DNA of 64,000 nucleotides from Bacillus proteolyticus. Lineage in GTDB: Bacteria > Bacillota > Bacilli > Bacillales > Bacillaceae_G. The notes under the pieces were generated by a model. That model saw only the letters and a list, made by a program, of their open reading frames with translations, searched no databases and was not told the DNA's origin. The position numbers and the translations under genes were made by a program. The stretch covers positions 186,001 to 250,000 of the forward strand of contig NZ_MACH01000116.1 of assembly GCF_001884065.1 (NCBI RefSeq). Direction: 5' to 3'. Below, in pieces: positions 13,117 to 22,208 of the stretch (its first letter is position 1; each line of letters starts with the position of its first letter).

Positions 13117-13926
13117 TCACTCCTCCTTAAAACCTATGAAACTCAACATTCTCCCCGTCTTACCTTGATCACGACGATGAGAGAAAAATAATTGTTCTTC
13201 ACAGCTTGTACAAAGAGATGACATTACAATATGTTCTTCTTTTATACCTGCTTGTACACATAATATACGATTAACTTCTTTTAAATTAATTGCGTACTGA
13301 CCATCAGAAATTACTTTATAAGGAACAGATCCGTTTACTACTTGCTGCGCTGCTGTTAATACACGATCATCAACAACATAACAACACGATCCGATTGCCG
13401 GCCCAATTGCGACATGAATTTCATCACTTGAAACACCTTCTGCATTCCACTTTTGAATCATTTCTTTCGCAATCTCTGTTACAGTCCCTTTCCACCCAGC
13501 ATGCGCAAGTCCTATCATATCATGTGATGGTGCATAAAAATAGAGCGGAACACAATCAGCGTAACAAGATGTTAAGAGAACATCTTTGTTCGTCGTATAA
13601 ATGCCATCCGTTTTTGGGATACCGTCTTCATATGAATAAACGCCTTTCCCTTTTTCTTGCAATCCTACTTTTTCAACATGATGGTCATGAACTTGTTCAG
13701 AGCAAATCCATTTTTCTAATGGTTTTTGTAACTTATTCGCTAAAATGCTTCTATTTTCATGAACATTCTCCACGATATCATTCACATGTAATCCTAAATT
13801 CATCGCATGAAAGGAGCCTGTACTTACTCCACCATCTTTTGTCGTAAATCCAACAGTAATGTTTCCAAGTTCTTTCCACGCTTGTAAATACAGTATACCG
13901 TCCACATATTTAAATGGTTCTCTCAT
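13117..13926 (-). CDS. pgeF: Peptidoglycan editing factor PgeF / multicopper-oxidase-like YlmD
   Basis: 269-residue member of the YfiH/YlmD (PgeF) family, reported to act on wrongly amidated muropeptides or on purine nucleosides. The metal triad H80, C125 (CYADCVPLYF) and H142 (AHAGWKGT) is visible. It is followed 5 bases later by ylmE and lies in the division cluster, consistent with a wall-quality role. Which reaction matters in vivo is not settled from sequence. Confidence 0.9.
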   Translation of the reverse strand: MREPFKYVDGILYLQAWKELGNITVGFTTKDGGVSTGSFHAMNLGLHVNDIVENVHENRSILANKLQKPLEKWICSEQVHDHHVEKVGLQEKGKGVYSYEDGIPKTDGIYTTNKDVLLTSCYADCVPLYFYAPSHDMIGLAHAGWKGTVTEIAKEMIQKWNAEGVSSDEIHVAIGPAIGSCCYVVDDRVLTAAQQVVNGSVPYKVISDGQYAINLKEVNRILCVQAGIKEEHIVMSSLCTSCEEQLFFSHRRDQGKTGRMLSFIGFKEE

Positions 13927-13956
13927 AAAGGGCTCCTTTTAATTAAAATAACATAA

Positions 13957-13997
13957 AAAAGCATGGTACTTCCTGTCTATTTTACCATACTTTTATT
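13957..13997 (-). terminator. Imperfect terminator after ylmC
   Basis: Minus strand AAAGTATGGTA pairs with TACCATGCTTT across a loop of about 14 bases, followed by TTTTATG. One mismatch in the stem. It separates ylmC from pgeF. Confidence 0.5.
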
Positions 13998-14042
13998 TTT
14001 TCATAATGACAACTGAAAAAAAAGAGGAATTTGTAATATTCT

Positions 14043-14321
14043 TTAAGAAATTGTCGGTGTTTGTATTGATTCTGTTACAGAATTAATATTATCCACTCTC
14101 ACAAGTATGACATCTTCCCCAATTTTCATAATTTTCTCCCAAGGGATTACAAATTCTACTTCCTTTCCAAATAGTCCAAGCATTCGTGTCTGCTTTGAAA
14201 TAATTACTGCCCTAATCTTTCCTGTGTCTATATCAAAATCAATATCTCCAATATTTCCAAGCCTTTTTCCATCTGAAATATTCACAACATCCTTCATTTG
14301 AAACTCCGAAATTCGTATCAT
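14043..14321 (-). CDS. ylmC: YlmC/YmxH-family PRC-barrel protein
   Basis: 92-residue PRC-barrel-like protein (MIRISEFQMKDVVNISDGKR). Related proteins are annotated as sporulation proteins of the YlmC/YmxH family; the molecular role is unknown. An ATG two codons upstream (14327) abuts the SD-like GAGAGG, so the ATG at 14321 with 6-base spacing is preferred. It lies between sigG and the ylmD-E-sepF genes with its own interval of about 250 bases upstream. Confidence 0.85.
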   Translation of the reverse strand: MIRISEFQMKDVVNISDGKRLGNIGDIDFDIDTGKIRAVIISKQTRMLGLFGKEVEFVIPWEKIMKIGEDVILVRVDNINSVTESIQTPTIS

Positions 14322-14359
14322 ATTCATCCTCTCCCTTATATCATGAATTGTAAGTACGC

Positions 14360-14480
14360 TCTCAAATAAAGTGCAACCTTAATCAGTGGAGCTTTTGTTC
14401 CTCGCTACTAACTATTCCCCCATGCTAATCGAACTTTTACGGACAGTTGATGCGAGATAAATAGTATTTAACTGCTACTA
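14360..14480. repeat. Possible dispersed intergenic element upstream of ylmC
   Basis: The sigG-ylmC interval has a more GC-rich block in an AT-rich setting, including GCTACTAA twice (near 14404 and 14473). It has no ORF. Its texture resembles dispersed intergenic repeats of the B. cereus group; I cannot confirm copy number from one window. Confidence 0.25.
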
Positions 14481-14547
14481 ATAGAGCATCCATTTTATTT
14501 TCATTATATGAACCGACCTACTTTACTATGAGCGCAAAATATCATAT

Positions 14548-14580
14548 AAAAAAGGCCTCACCATAACTGGTGAGGGCCTT
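14548..14580 (-). terminator. Terminator overlapping the end of sigG
   Basis: Arms AAGGCCTCACCA and TGGTGAGGGCCTT (14552-14580) flank the loop TAAC. On the minus strand it is followed by TTTTTTAT. The stop codon of sigG is in the stem. Confidence 0.85.
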
Positions 14581-15358
14581 ATCCTTGAATCGTCTTATTC
14601 ATTTGCTTAATAGCAGACTTCTCCAAACGTGATACTTGCGCCTGAGAAATCCCAATTTCTTCGGCAACTTCCATCTGTGTCTTCCCTTGGAAGAAACGTT
14701 TTCGAATAATCATTTTCTCACGATCATTTAAACGCTTCATCCCCTCTTTCAACGCTAGTTCTTCAACCCACTGCTCGTCCTTTTGTTTTTCATCACTTAA
14801 CTGATCCATAACAAAAATAGGATCTCCCCCATCATTATAAATCGGTTCAAATAGTGAAACTGGGTCTTGAATAGCATCTAACGCAAAAACAATTTCTTCA
14901 TGCGTCACTTCAAGAACTTTGGCAATATCCATTGCTGTCGGTTCTTTCGAGTTTTCAGCAATCAATTTCTCTCTTACTTGCAATGCTTTATACGCAATAT
15001 CTCGTAACGAGCGAGATACGCGAATTGGATTGTTATCACGCAAATATCTGCGTATTTCCCCAATAATCATCGGCACAGCATACGTTGAAAATTTTACATT
15101 TTGGCCTAAATCAAAATTATCAATGGATTTCATAAGTCCAATGCAGCCAACTTGAAATAAATCATCAACATATTCTCCTCTGTTATTAAATCTTTGGATG
15201 ACGCTCAGTACAAGACGTAAGTTTCCATTCACTAATTTCTCTCTTGCGCTTATCTCTCCACTTTGCATTTCACGAAATAATTTACGCATCTCTTCATTTT
15301 TTAGTACTGGAAGTTTAGCTGTATCAACACCGCAAATTTCTACTTTGTTTCTCGTCAA
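14579..15358 (-). CDS. sigG: RNA polymerase sigma factor SigG (late forespore)
   Basis: Sigma-G directs forespore genes after engulfment. The 259 residues show sigma-70 region 2 (DLFQVGCIGLMKSIDNFD, KFSTYAVPMIIGEIRR), region 3 and a region 4 HTH (TQMEVAEEIGISQAQVSRLE). The start is TTG (MTRNKVEICGVDTAKL) with GGAGG 7 bases before it. An in-frame ATG 30 codons upstream lacks family support. It follows sigE, as in B. subtilis, where weak readthrough from spoIIG and a sigma-F/G promoter drive it. Confidence 0.96.
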   Translation of the reverse strand: MTRNKVEICGVDTAKLPVLKNEEMRKLFREMQSGEISAREKLVNGNLRLVLSVIQRFNNRGEYVDDLFQVGCIGLMKSIDNFDLGQNVKFSTYAVPMIIGEIRRYLRDNNPIRVSRSLRDIAYKALQVREKLIAENSKEPTAMDIAKVLEVTHEEIVFALDAIQDPVSLFEPIYNDGGDPIFVMDQLSDEKQKDEQWVEELALKEGMKRLNDREKMIIRKRFFQGKTQMEVAEEIGISQAQVSRLEKSAIKQMNKTIQG

Positions 15359-15389
15359 AGTGTTCCCTCCTATCGGGAGTTGCTGTACA

Positions 15390-15427
15390 GTGTAAAGTAT
15401 TTCCTTTGAAGGGGATTTTATGCATGT
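15390..15427 (-). promoter_or_regulatory. Candidate sigma-F/G promoter of sigG
   Basis: Minus strand GCATA (about 15423-15419) then GGAAATACTT (about 15404-15395). The -10 fits the sigma-F form GGNRANAHTW at every position. The spacing of about 14 is shorter than usual, so this is a candidate only. A start here would lie about 30 bases before the TTG. Confidence 0.45.
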
Positions 15428-15477
15428 GGTTTTCTCTTCATTTTTCATTTTAGTTACCTCTTCTACTACAACTAAAC

Positions 15478-15515
15478 AGAGTAAGACCAGCCTACATAAA
15501 GGCTGGTCTTACTCT
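15478..15515 (-). terminator. Hairpin between sigE and sigG
   Basis: Perfect 15-bp arms (AGAGTAAGACCAGCC and its complement, 15478-15492 and 15501-15515) around an 8-base loop, starting right after the sigE stop. On the minus strand it is followed by GTTTAGTTG, a poor T-run, so it is likely to be leaky and to let some transcription into sigG. Confidence 0.7.
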
Positions 15516-16235
15516 TTACACCATTTTATTAAATTCTTTTCGTAACCTTTTTATGATTCTTTTTTCTAAACGCGAAATGTATGACTGTGAAATCCCAAGC
15601 ATATCCGCCACATCTTTTTGCGTTTTTTCCTCTTCTCCAGCAAGCCCAAATCGAAGCTCCATAATTTGTTTTTCTCGATCATTTAATTGGTGCAATGCTT
15701 TCATTAGAAGGTGACGGTCTACAGTAGCCTCTAAATCTTTTGTAATAATATCATCATCTGTACCTAATACATCTGATAACAACAGTTCATTCCCATCCCA
15801 ATCAATATTAAGCGGTTCATCAAAAGAAACTTCTGACCGATTTTTATTATTTCGGCGCAAATGCATTAAAATTTCATTTTCTATACAACGAGATGCATAA
15901 GTTGCTAATTTTATTTTCTTTTCTGGATTAAATGTATTGACTGCTTTAATAAGGCCGATTGTTCCTATGCTAATCAAATCTTCAATATTTATCCCTGTAT
16001 TTTCAAACTTCCTTGCTATATATACAACGAGCCGTAAGTTACGTTCAATAAGCAATGACCTCGCAGCTTGATCTCCCTTTGGCAATTTATTCAAAAGAAC
16101 TTCCTCTTCTTCTTTCGTTAATGGTGGTGGCAACGCTTCACTTCCACCAATGTAATAAATTTCATCGGTCTTAATTCCTAATTTCAGCAATACTTTATAC
16201 CAAAGGTATACTAAATAAAATTTTAATTTCATCAT
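15516..16235 (-). CDS. sigE: RNA polymerase sigma factor SigE precursor (mother cell)
   Basis: Pro-sigma-E, 239 residues, the early mother-cell sigma. The N-terminal pro-sequence is hydrophobic ([18 protein letters not shown]) and in B. subtilis is cut by SpoIIGA. Region 2 ([35 protein letters not shown]) and region 4 HTH ([19 protein letters not shown]) are clear. I chose the first of two adjacent ATGs at 16235, giving the family length. It lies 20 bases after spoIIGA in the spoIIG operon. Confidence 0.96.
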   Translation of the reverse strand: MMKLKFYLVYLWYKVLLKLGIKTDEIYYIGGSEALPPPLTKEEEEVLLNKLPKGDQAARSLLIERNLRLVVYIARKFENTGINIEDLISIGTIGLIKAVNTFNPEKKIKLATYASRCIENEILMHLRRNNKNRSEVSFDEPLNIDWDGNELLLSDVLGTDDDIITKDLEATVDRHLLMKALHQLNDREKQIMELRFGLAGEEEKTQKDVADMLGISQSYISRLEKRIIKRLRKEFNKMV

Positions 16236-16255
16236 ATTATCCCGCCCTCTCATAA

Positions 16256-17173
16256 TTAAGCAATTACCATCTTTTGTGAAATCAACATTTTTGGATGCAC
16301 AATACATTGGTACTCTCCGTTAGTAGATAATTGTTGTGTATTTAAACCAATTAATACTTTGTTCACAACAATAGAACTTCCTTCATGATCAACTTGCACA
16401 CTGTCTGGCTTAATTGCCCATAAAAATTGATTATCGACTCCAACTGCTCGGAAAGGAATTAAGCGTAATTTTGTCGCCCATCCAGAATCATTTTCTGGTA
16501 TTTGAGGAATTTCTGTTTTGGAATAAATTTGTTCTGTTAACCAAACTGGTAAACAATACTCTAATAATGAAATATGCATAATCATAACTGGTGTTTTTGT
16601 TAATGGATCATAAAGCTGATTCCCACTATCAATTAAGCCGGCTAGTTCTAGTTCCTCTTCCCCTACTCGAATCTTCACTTTTACAATTTGATCATAGTGT
16701 ATTTTCGTAACCTCTACGCTTTCAATACGCTTTTTAGAAAAATAATAAATTACTGGAAAACCAAAAATAACAAACAACCAACTAATTGGATCACCGTAAG
16801 AAATTGATTGAGATTGAACCAATCCATTTACCATTTCATTCGTTTGCAAAAAGAAATGAGTTCCAATTAATCCTCCACCAACCATAAAAGTTACAAAATA
16901 AAAAGTAAAAACAGTTTGTGCATAATTTCTAAATGTTGAAAACCCAAATGCTGTATACACAATAAGTAACGAGTACAACAGTTTCATAATTGGATGTGTC
17001 ATCATAGAAGCAAAAGGAGTAAAGGCGAAAATAACAATAGTTGAACCTATAAATGCTCCTAACACAAGCCTCCATCTTTTGATTCTCTTTTTTAACACGG
17101 TGGCTGTTAATAAAAGTAAAAGAAAATCAATGCAGGCGTTTAACAACCAAACAATGTCGGCGTAAACAACCAA
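16256..17173 (-). CDS. spoIIGA: Sporulation sigma-E factor processing peptidase SpoIIGA
   Basis: Membrane-bound aspartic protease that matures pro-sigma-E in the mother cell. About five hydrophobic segments fill residues 1-145; the soluble protease domain follows, with the catalytic Asp near residue 182 in [12 protein letters not shown]. The start is taken as TTG at 17173 (305 residues, next codons [10 protein letters not shown]), 6 bases after AGAGGTG. Further upstream ATGs overlap the promoter. It is paired with its substrate gene sigE. Confidence 0.94.
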   Translation of the reverse strand: MVVYADIVWLLNACIDFLLLLLTATVLKKRIKRWRLVLGAFIGSTIVIFAFTPFASMMTHPIMKLLYSLLIVYTAFGFSTFRNYAQTVFTFYFVTFMVGGGLIGTHFFLQTNEMVNGLVQSQSISYGDPISWLFVIFGFPVIYYFSKKRIESVEVTKIHYDQIVKVKIRVGEEELELAGLIDSGNQLYDPLTKTPVMIMHISLLEYCLPVWLTEQIYSKTEIPQIPENDSGWATKLRLIPFRAVGVDNQFLWAIKPDSVQVDHEGSSIVVNKVLIGLNTQQLSTNGEYQCIVHPKMLISQKMVIA

Positions 17174-17203
17174 ACAATTCACCTCTTTTTTTAAGTTGAG
17201 ACT

Positions 17204-17237
17204 AGTATAATGCATATCCAATAGGAAAGTGTGTCAA
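17204..17237 (-). promoter_or_regulatory. spoIIG promoter with 22-bp spacer
   Basis: Minus strand TTGACA (17237-17232) and TATACT (17209-17204) are separated by exactly 22 bases. The B. subtilis spoIIG promoter is known for this same over-long spacing, which makes it depend on Spo0A. Possible 0A-box-like TGTC elements lie just upstream on the plus strand (TGTCAAT near 17232, TGTCGGT near 17283). The rest of the 17174-17476 interval holds two hairpins after ftsZ. Confidence 0.8.
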
Positions 17238-17407
17238 TTGGTGGAGGGGTTTTTTTGTTATTTTGTGATTTCTAGACATAATCTGTCGGTAAAAAATAAA
17301 AGTGTATTTTTCATAGAATAATATGAATTTCTTACTTATATACATAATAATTGAATTATATGTAAGCAAATTTACATCCTCTTTCTCACAACTTCATCTA
17401 CAAATAA

Positions 17408-17476
17408 AAAAAAGACCTGCTAAGCAGATCTTTTTCATTCCAATAACAAAAAAGGAGCATGAAAGCTCCTTTTCTT
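17408..17476 (-). terminator. Two hairpins after ftsZ
   Basis: Nearest ftsZ is AAAGGAGC / GCTCCTTTT (about 17451-17473), followed on the minus strand by TTTTTTGTT. A second hairpin AGATCTGCTTAGCAGGTCT lies at about 17413-17432 with a T-run. Together they isolate ftsZ from spoIIGA. Confidence 0.75.
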
Positions 17477-18631
17477 TTATCGTCTACGACGGTTACGTAA
17501 GAATGCTGGAATATCGATGTCATCTGAATCTGTATGACGATCATGCACAACCGGCTCTTCACGTTTCATTTCACGCTTAACTTCACGTTGTTTTGAAGGT
17601 TGAGCTACTGGCTGTTGTTGCTGTTGCGTGTGATTCACAGTCGGACGGATAATTGGTTTTGGTGGCTGCGTCGAAGCACTATCATCAAAACCAGTTGCAA
17701 TTACAGTGACAACAATATCATCTTTTAATCCTTCATTAATAACAGAACCGAAGATCATATTTACTTCCGGATCCGAAGCTGAAGCTACAATGTCTGCTGC
17801 TTCTTGTACTTCGTATAAGCTTAAGTTCGCGCCGCCCGTAATGTTCATAATAACACCTTGAGCTCCATCAATAGATGTTTCTAGTAATGGACTAGAAATA
17901 GCTTTTTTCGCAGCTTCAGCAGCACGATTTTCACCATTACCAGAACCAATACCCATTAAAGCAGAACCTCTATTAGACATAATTGTCTTTACGTCTGCAA
18001 AGTCTAAGTTAATTAAACCTGGTGTTGCAATTAAATCAGAAATACCTTGAACACCTTGGCGTAATACGTTATCAGCTTCACGGAATGCTTCTAACATCGG
18101 CGTATTTTTATCAACAATCTCTAGTAAGCGATCGTTTGGAATTACAATAAGTGTATCTACATTTTCTTTAAATGCCGCAATACCAGATGCAGCTTGCGTC
18201 GCACGCTTACGTCCTTCAAATGTAAATGGACGTGTTACAACACCAACTGTTAACGCACCTAATTCTTTTGCAACTTGAGCAACAACTGGAGCTGCACCAG
18301 TTCCAGTTCCGCCACCCATACCAGCAGTTACGAATACCATGTCTGCACCACGAAGTGCTTCTTGGATCTGTTCTTTACTTTCTTCTGCCGCTTTTTTCCC
18401 TACTTCAGGGTTTGCGCCTGCACCAAGTCCGCGCGTTAATTTTCCACCAATTTGCATTTTTGTTTCAGCTTTTGATAGATTTAATGCTTGTGCATCAGTA
18501 TTCACAGCGATAAAGTCTACACCTTGTACACCGTGTTCAATCATACGGTTTACAGCATTGTTTCCGCCGCCGCCGACACCGATAACTTTTATATTCGCTA
18601 ATTGATCTTGAGTAGTATCAAACTCTAACAT
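17477..18631 (-). CDS. ftsZ: Cell division GTPase FtsZ
   Basis: Tubulin-like GTPase that forms the Z-ring, 384 residues. The nucleotide motif GGGTGTG is at residues 106-112 and the T7 loop NLDFADVKT near residue 207. A Gln/Pro-rich linker (residues 320-350) leads to a C-terminal tail [14 protein letters not shown], which binds FtsA and SepF. It lies 39 bases after ftsA in one operon. Confidence 0.98.
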   Translation of the reverse strand: MLEFDTTQDQLANIKVIGVGGGGNNAVNRMIEHGVQGVDFIAVNTDAQALNLSKAETKMQIGGKLTRGLGAGANPEVGKKAAEESKEQIQEALRGADMVFVTAGMGGGTGTGAAPVVAQVAKELGALTVGVVTRPFTFEGRKRATQAASGIAAFKENVDTLIVIPNDRLLEIVDKNTPMLEAFREADNVLRQGVQGISDLIATPGLINLDFADVKTIMSNRGSALMGIGSGNGENRAAEAAKKAISSPLLETSIDGAQGVIMNITGGANLSLYEVQEAADIVASASDPEVNMIFGSVINEGLKDDIVVTVIATGFDDSASTQPPKPIIRPTVNHTQQQQQPVAQPSKQREVKREMKREEPVVHDRHTDSDDIDIPAFLRNRRRR

Positions 18632-18670
18632 GTCGAAATCCCCCTAGAACCTCATTTTTCGTGTCCAATT

Positions 18671-19972
18671 TTAATCCCATAAATAACGGAATACACGTTT
18701 TACTTTTGACATCATACGGTCATCATTTTGATTATTATTGTTTTGATTACGAGTTTTTTGTTTTGCAGGTTGCTGTTGTACCGGCATTGGTGCTGGTACT
18801 GGTTCAAAATGCTCTTGCTTTTCCTGCACGTTTTTCCCACGTAATTTAGCTTTTTGATATGAGTGTTTAATTAAACCTACTCCAATTGTATATTGTGGCT
18901 CACGCACACCAATATAATCAGGAGTTGCTATACGAACATTTTCATGTAAGATATCATATGCAAGATCAAGAACACCTGGCATAGAAGCAATTCCGCCGGT
19001 TAATACATAGCCAGAAGCAACTTGCTTTATTCCTAACTTATGCACTTCATCTTGAACAAACATTAAAATTTCCTCTACACGAGCCTCGATAATATCCGAT
19101 AATTCCAATTGTGAATACTGTTCTGTCTGATCGCTTCCCATAATAGGAACCGTAAACATTTCTTCTTCAGATGCTGTATCATAAAAAGCATGTCCATATT
19201 TTAACTTAATTTGATCAGCATTTTCAGTTGAAGTTTTCAACCCAATCGCAATATCCTTCGTTATATGGTCTCCACCTAATGGCAATACGCTCGTTGTTTG
19301 TAACTCTCCATCTTTAAAAATAGATAAAGTTGTAGAGCCTCCCCCAATATCAACAAGGGCCACTCCTCTATTTTTTTCATCTGAAGATATAGCAACTGTT
19401 GCAGCCGCTAAAGGTTGAAGACAAATATCAACAATTTCAAGACCTGCTTTTTCTACACAACGAAGTAGGTTATGTAGTAAAGTTCTCGAGCCTGTAATAA
19501 GTGTACCTTCCATTTCTAATCTTACACCGATCATCCCGCGTGGATCGTTAATCTCGTCAAGACCGTCTACAATGAACTGTCGAGGTACCACATCAATAAA
19601 TTCACGTTCAGGAGCAATTGACACAACTTGTGCTGCATCTAGAACGCGTAAGACATCTTCATTTCCGATTTCACGATCTTCATTTGAAACAGCGACTACG
19701 CCATGACAAGGAAGTAGCTGTACCTGGTTTGCATTGACACCCACCACAACTTGCTCAATGTGGATTCCCACCATGCGCTCAGCTTGTTCAATTGCTTTTT
19801 TAATTGATCGAACAGTCTCATCTATATCGACTATCGATCCCTTCTTTAAACCATTTGATTTTACATTTCCAACACCAATTATGTTTAAGCTGTCATTAAC
19901 CATTTCACCAATGATGACTTTAACATTGGATGTACCGATGTCAAGACTAACATATATTTCATTGCTGTTCAT
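18671..19972 (-). CDS. ftsA: Cell division protein FtsA
   Basis: Actin-like ATPase that tethers FtsZ to the membrane, 433 residues. The phosphate-1 motif is SLDIGTSNVKVIIGE at residues 9-23, the phosphate-2 motif VALVDIGGGSTTLSIF near residue 200, and YVLTGGIASMPG near 325. The C-terminal amphipathic helix (SKVKRVFRYLWD) follows a Gln/Asn-rich linker. GGAGG lies 9 bases before the ATG. Confidence 0.97.
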   Translation of the reverse strand: MNSNEIYVSLDIGTSNVKVIIGEMVNDSLNIIGVGNVKSNGLKKGSIVDIDETVRSIKKAIEQAERMVGIHIEQVVVGVNANQVQLLPCHGVVAVSNEDREIGNEDVLRVLDAAQVVSIAPEREFIDVVPRQFIVDGLDEINDPRGMIGVRLEMEGTLITGSRTLLHNLLRCVEKAGLEIVDICLQPLAAATVAISSDEKNRGVALVDIGGGSTTLSIFKDGELQTTSVLPLGGDHITKDIAIGLKTSTENADQIKLKYGHAFYDTASEEEMFTVPIMGSDQTEQYSQLELSDIIEARVEEILMFVQDEVHKLGIKQVASGYVLTGGIASMPGVLDLAYDILHENVRIATPDYIGVREPQYTIGVGLIKHSYQKAKLRGKNVQEKQEHFEPVPAPMPVQQQPAKQKTRNQNNNNQNDDRMMSKVKRVFRYLWD

Positions 19973-20372
19973 TCTTTGGCACCTCCTTCTTTATTTATAC
20001 CATACAACTCAATATATGGAACAACAATCGCAACTTTACTATTTATAAGAAAAATATTCAACGTCTTTATACGTTTCCCTTTTTTAACCCTATACTTTTC
20101 TTATTTTTATTTAACATTCATTTAAGAATATCGCAGTAAACTGTGAATAACTGCTTATCTTGAAATAATTCTATTCCAAGTGTAAAGATTACCGCCAAGT
20201 ATAAGTCTACACTAAGATGTACTCATAGAAAAGTGAAACTTGTACCAATCCTAGTATGAATCTAATAATTTTTACATATTTTTCATCAAATTAAGCATTC
20301 TTACAAATTAGCATTCATATAAAAGAACATTCGTTTCGTTTTATACGTAATAACGCAGTGAAAACTATCATT
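19973..20372 (-). other. Non-coding interval before ftsA
   Basis: 400 bases without a convincing ORF. In B. subtilis ylxW, ylxX and sbp lie in this position; none is visible here. Apart from the ftsA ribosome site and the sigma-H-like site at 20056-20082, I see no clear structure. Confidence 0.6.
20056..20082 (-). promoter_or_regulatory. Candidate sigma-H promoter of ftsAZ
   Basis: Minus strand AAAGGGAAA (20082-20074), 11-base spacer, GTTGAAT (20062-20056). This fits the sigma-H form RNAGGAWWW-N11-12-RNNGAAT with one mismatch. B. subtilis ftsAZ is known to have a sigma-H promoter for the switch to asymmetric division. The start would be about 75 bases before the ATG. Confidence 0.5.
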
Positions 20373-21143
20373 CTATTCTTTCTTTTCTTCAGCACCTAGT
20401 TCCTTCGTATAAGCCCCCACTTCTAAGTCAATTAACACCTTCTTACCAGGTTCAATTGTTTTTATAATAAGTGGATAAGCTTCCATTCGCTTTGCGAAAT
20501 TTTGAATAGTAGTGCTCACTTCATATCCTTCATTCATATATAAAGTAAGATGATCTTCATTTGCGTTCGTTGGTGTATAACGAATTTCAGAAATAGACCT
20601 TAAAATAGTCGGCGTTACTTTTTCTAGTTCTGCAATTAACTCCTTCATTTTTTCCTCTTTAAACGGTTCAAAAATTGGTGCTGCAACTGGAAGTTTCCCA
20701 TTCGGAAGTACATCTAATGTTTTCCCATTTTCTAATAACGGTTGTAATTTTCCATCTTTGTTTATATAGCCGATGGTTAAATATTCTTCTATATGAACAT
20801 CAATTTTGTTTGGGAAACGCTTCTTTACATTTACCGCTTTAATTTCTTTTCGTTTCGTTAAGTTTTCTTCTGCTTTATGTGCTGTTACTCGGAAATAACT
20901 CGTGTCATATGTCACACCTGATTCCTTCATAACTTGTTCATCTGTCATATAATGATTTCCAAACACACTTATCTTTTTTATATTACTAAGTGGAGACCGA
21001 AAATAAATTAAAAAGAGTACTAATAAAAATAAAATCGATATGTATAAAATTAACCGATGATTAACAGGTTTTTTATTCTTTTTCTTTTGATGCTTTAACT
21101 TTGGTACACGATCTTGTAGTTTAATCACTTTACTATTTTTCAT
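20373..21143 (-). CDS. divIB: Cell division protein DivIB (FtsQ)
   Basis: Bitopic septal protein, 256 residues. A basic Lys-rich cytoplasmic tail (residues 1-28) precedes one membrane segment (LILYISILFLLVLFLIYF, about 30-48) and a POTRA domain (IKKISVFGNHYMTDEQVM). It forms the DivIB-FtsL-DivIC complex that activates septal synthesis; ftsL lies in the same cluster. Confidence 0.94.
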   Translation of the reverse strand: MKNSKVIKLQDRVPKLKHQKKKNKKPVNHRLILYISILFLLVLFLIYFRSPLSNIKKISVFGNHYMTDEQVMKESGVTYDTSYFRVTAHKAEENLTKRKEIKAVNVKKRFPNKIDVHIEEYLTIGYINKDGKLQPLLENGKTLDVLPNGKLPVAAPIFEPFKEEKMKELIAELEKVTPTILRSISEIRYTPTNANEDHLTLYMNEGYEVSTTIQNFAKRMEAYPLIIKTIEPGKKVLIDLEVGAYTKELGAEEKKE

Positions 21144-21166
21144 GTACGATCCCCCTATGTAACATA

Positions 21167-21197
21167 AAAAACGGCATGTTCCTCATGCCGTTCTTAT
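21167..21197 (-). terminator. Terminator after murB
   Basis: Minus strand ACGGCATG / CATGCCGT arms with a short loop (GAGGAA) followed by TTTTTTATG, at about 21170-21192. It lies between murB and divIB. Confidence 0.8.
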
Positions 21198-21241
21198 CTT
21201 CTTATTATAACATAAATGATAATGAGCGGAACGAATAACCG

Positions 21242-22147
21242 TTATCTTCCAATTATTTCTACTTCGGTATGCATATCAACACCAAATTTATCCTTAACTG
21301 TACGCTTTATCAATGCAATCAAGTCTAATACATCTTGCGCTGAGGCCACACCAGTATTAACAATAAAATTCCCATGCATTTCAGAAATTTGAGCTCCACC
21401 TATTGTATAACCACGAAGCCCTGCTTTTTCTATTAAATCTCCTGCAAAATATGGGACTGGATTTCGAAATATACTTCCTGCACAAGGATGATTCCAAGGC
21501 TGCGTTTCACGGCGATAATCTTTATTCTTTTGCATGCTTCTTACAATTTCCTTACGTTCGCCTACTTCCAATTGGAATTCAGCTTCCAAAACAATACCAG
21601 GGCGTTTCGTTTGCAATACAGATGTACGATAAGAAAACCCCATTTCGGTATTCGTCAACCAATTAATTGTTCCATTTTCAAACAAAATACGAGCTTTCGT
21701 TAGTACACTCGATATGTCAGACTTATGAGCGCCTGCATTCATATACACTGCACCACCGACACTTCCTGGAATACCACTTGCAAATTCCAAGCCAGCTAAT
21801 CCCTGTCGACTAAGTAAAGTTGACAATTTAATAAGAGGATATCCAGCACCAACTCTTACTTTATGTTTTTCGACTTCTAAGTGGTCTAATCCTTCCCCTA
21901 AACGAATAACCACACCTTCTATACCTTGATCAGATACAAGAAGATTCGAACCACGACCAATTACAGTCCACCGTGCCTTGTACTTCTTTACTAACTTTAG
22001 CGTTTTCTCAATATCAGCAACATGCTTTGGCACAATTAAAATATCAGCTGGTCCACCTATTTTCATAGTCGTGTAACGCGCTAACGGTTCATTAACTAAC
22101 ACGCGACCAACATTTGCTTCTAAAAGCTCTTTTACTAATTGTTCCAT
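21242..22147 (-). CDS. murB: UDP-N-acetylenolpyruvoylglucosamine reductase
   Basis: FAD enzyme that makes UDP-MurNAc, the second committed step of peptidoglycan synthesis. Type II MurB of 301 residues with [14 protein letters not shown] at residue 24, the FAD segment [12 protein letters not shown], and the catalytic Ser region CAGSIFRNP near residue 225. ATG at 22147 is 7 bases after GGGGAG; a TTG two codons earlier is too near it. Confidence 0.96.
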   Translation of the reverse strand: MEQLVKELLEANVGRVLVNEPLARYTTMKIGGPADILIVPKHVADIEKTLKLVKKYKARWTVIGRGSNLLVSDQGIEGVVIRLGEGLDHLEVEKHKVRVGAGYPLIKLSTLLSRQGLAGLEFASGIPGSVGGAVYMNAGAHKSDISSVLTKARILFENGTINWLTNTEMGFSYRTSVLQTKRPGIVLEAEFQLEVGERKEIVRSMQKNKDYRRETQPWNHPCAGSIFRNPVPYFAGDLIEKAGLRGYTIGGAQISEMHGNFIVNTGVASAQDVLDLIALIKRTVKDKFGVDMHTEVEIIGR

Positions 22148-22208
22148 AGACAATCTCCCCCATATTAAGTCTCCTTATTACAGTAATATGCAGGGCGTTC
22201 ACCTAATG

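Noticed and set aside
13290-13847. 185-residue plus-strand ORF inside pgeF
   Set aside because: Antisense to a complete, well-conserved gene; no supporting motif.
15359-15448. 30-codon N-terminal extension of sigG
   Set aside because: TTG at 15358 has GGAGG at ideal spacing and gives the normal 259-residue sigma-G; the extension overlaps the candidate forespore promoter.
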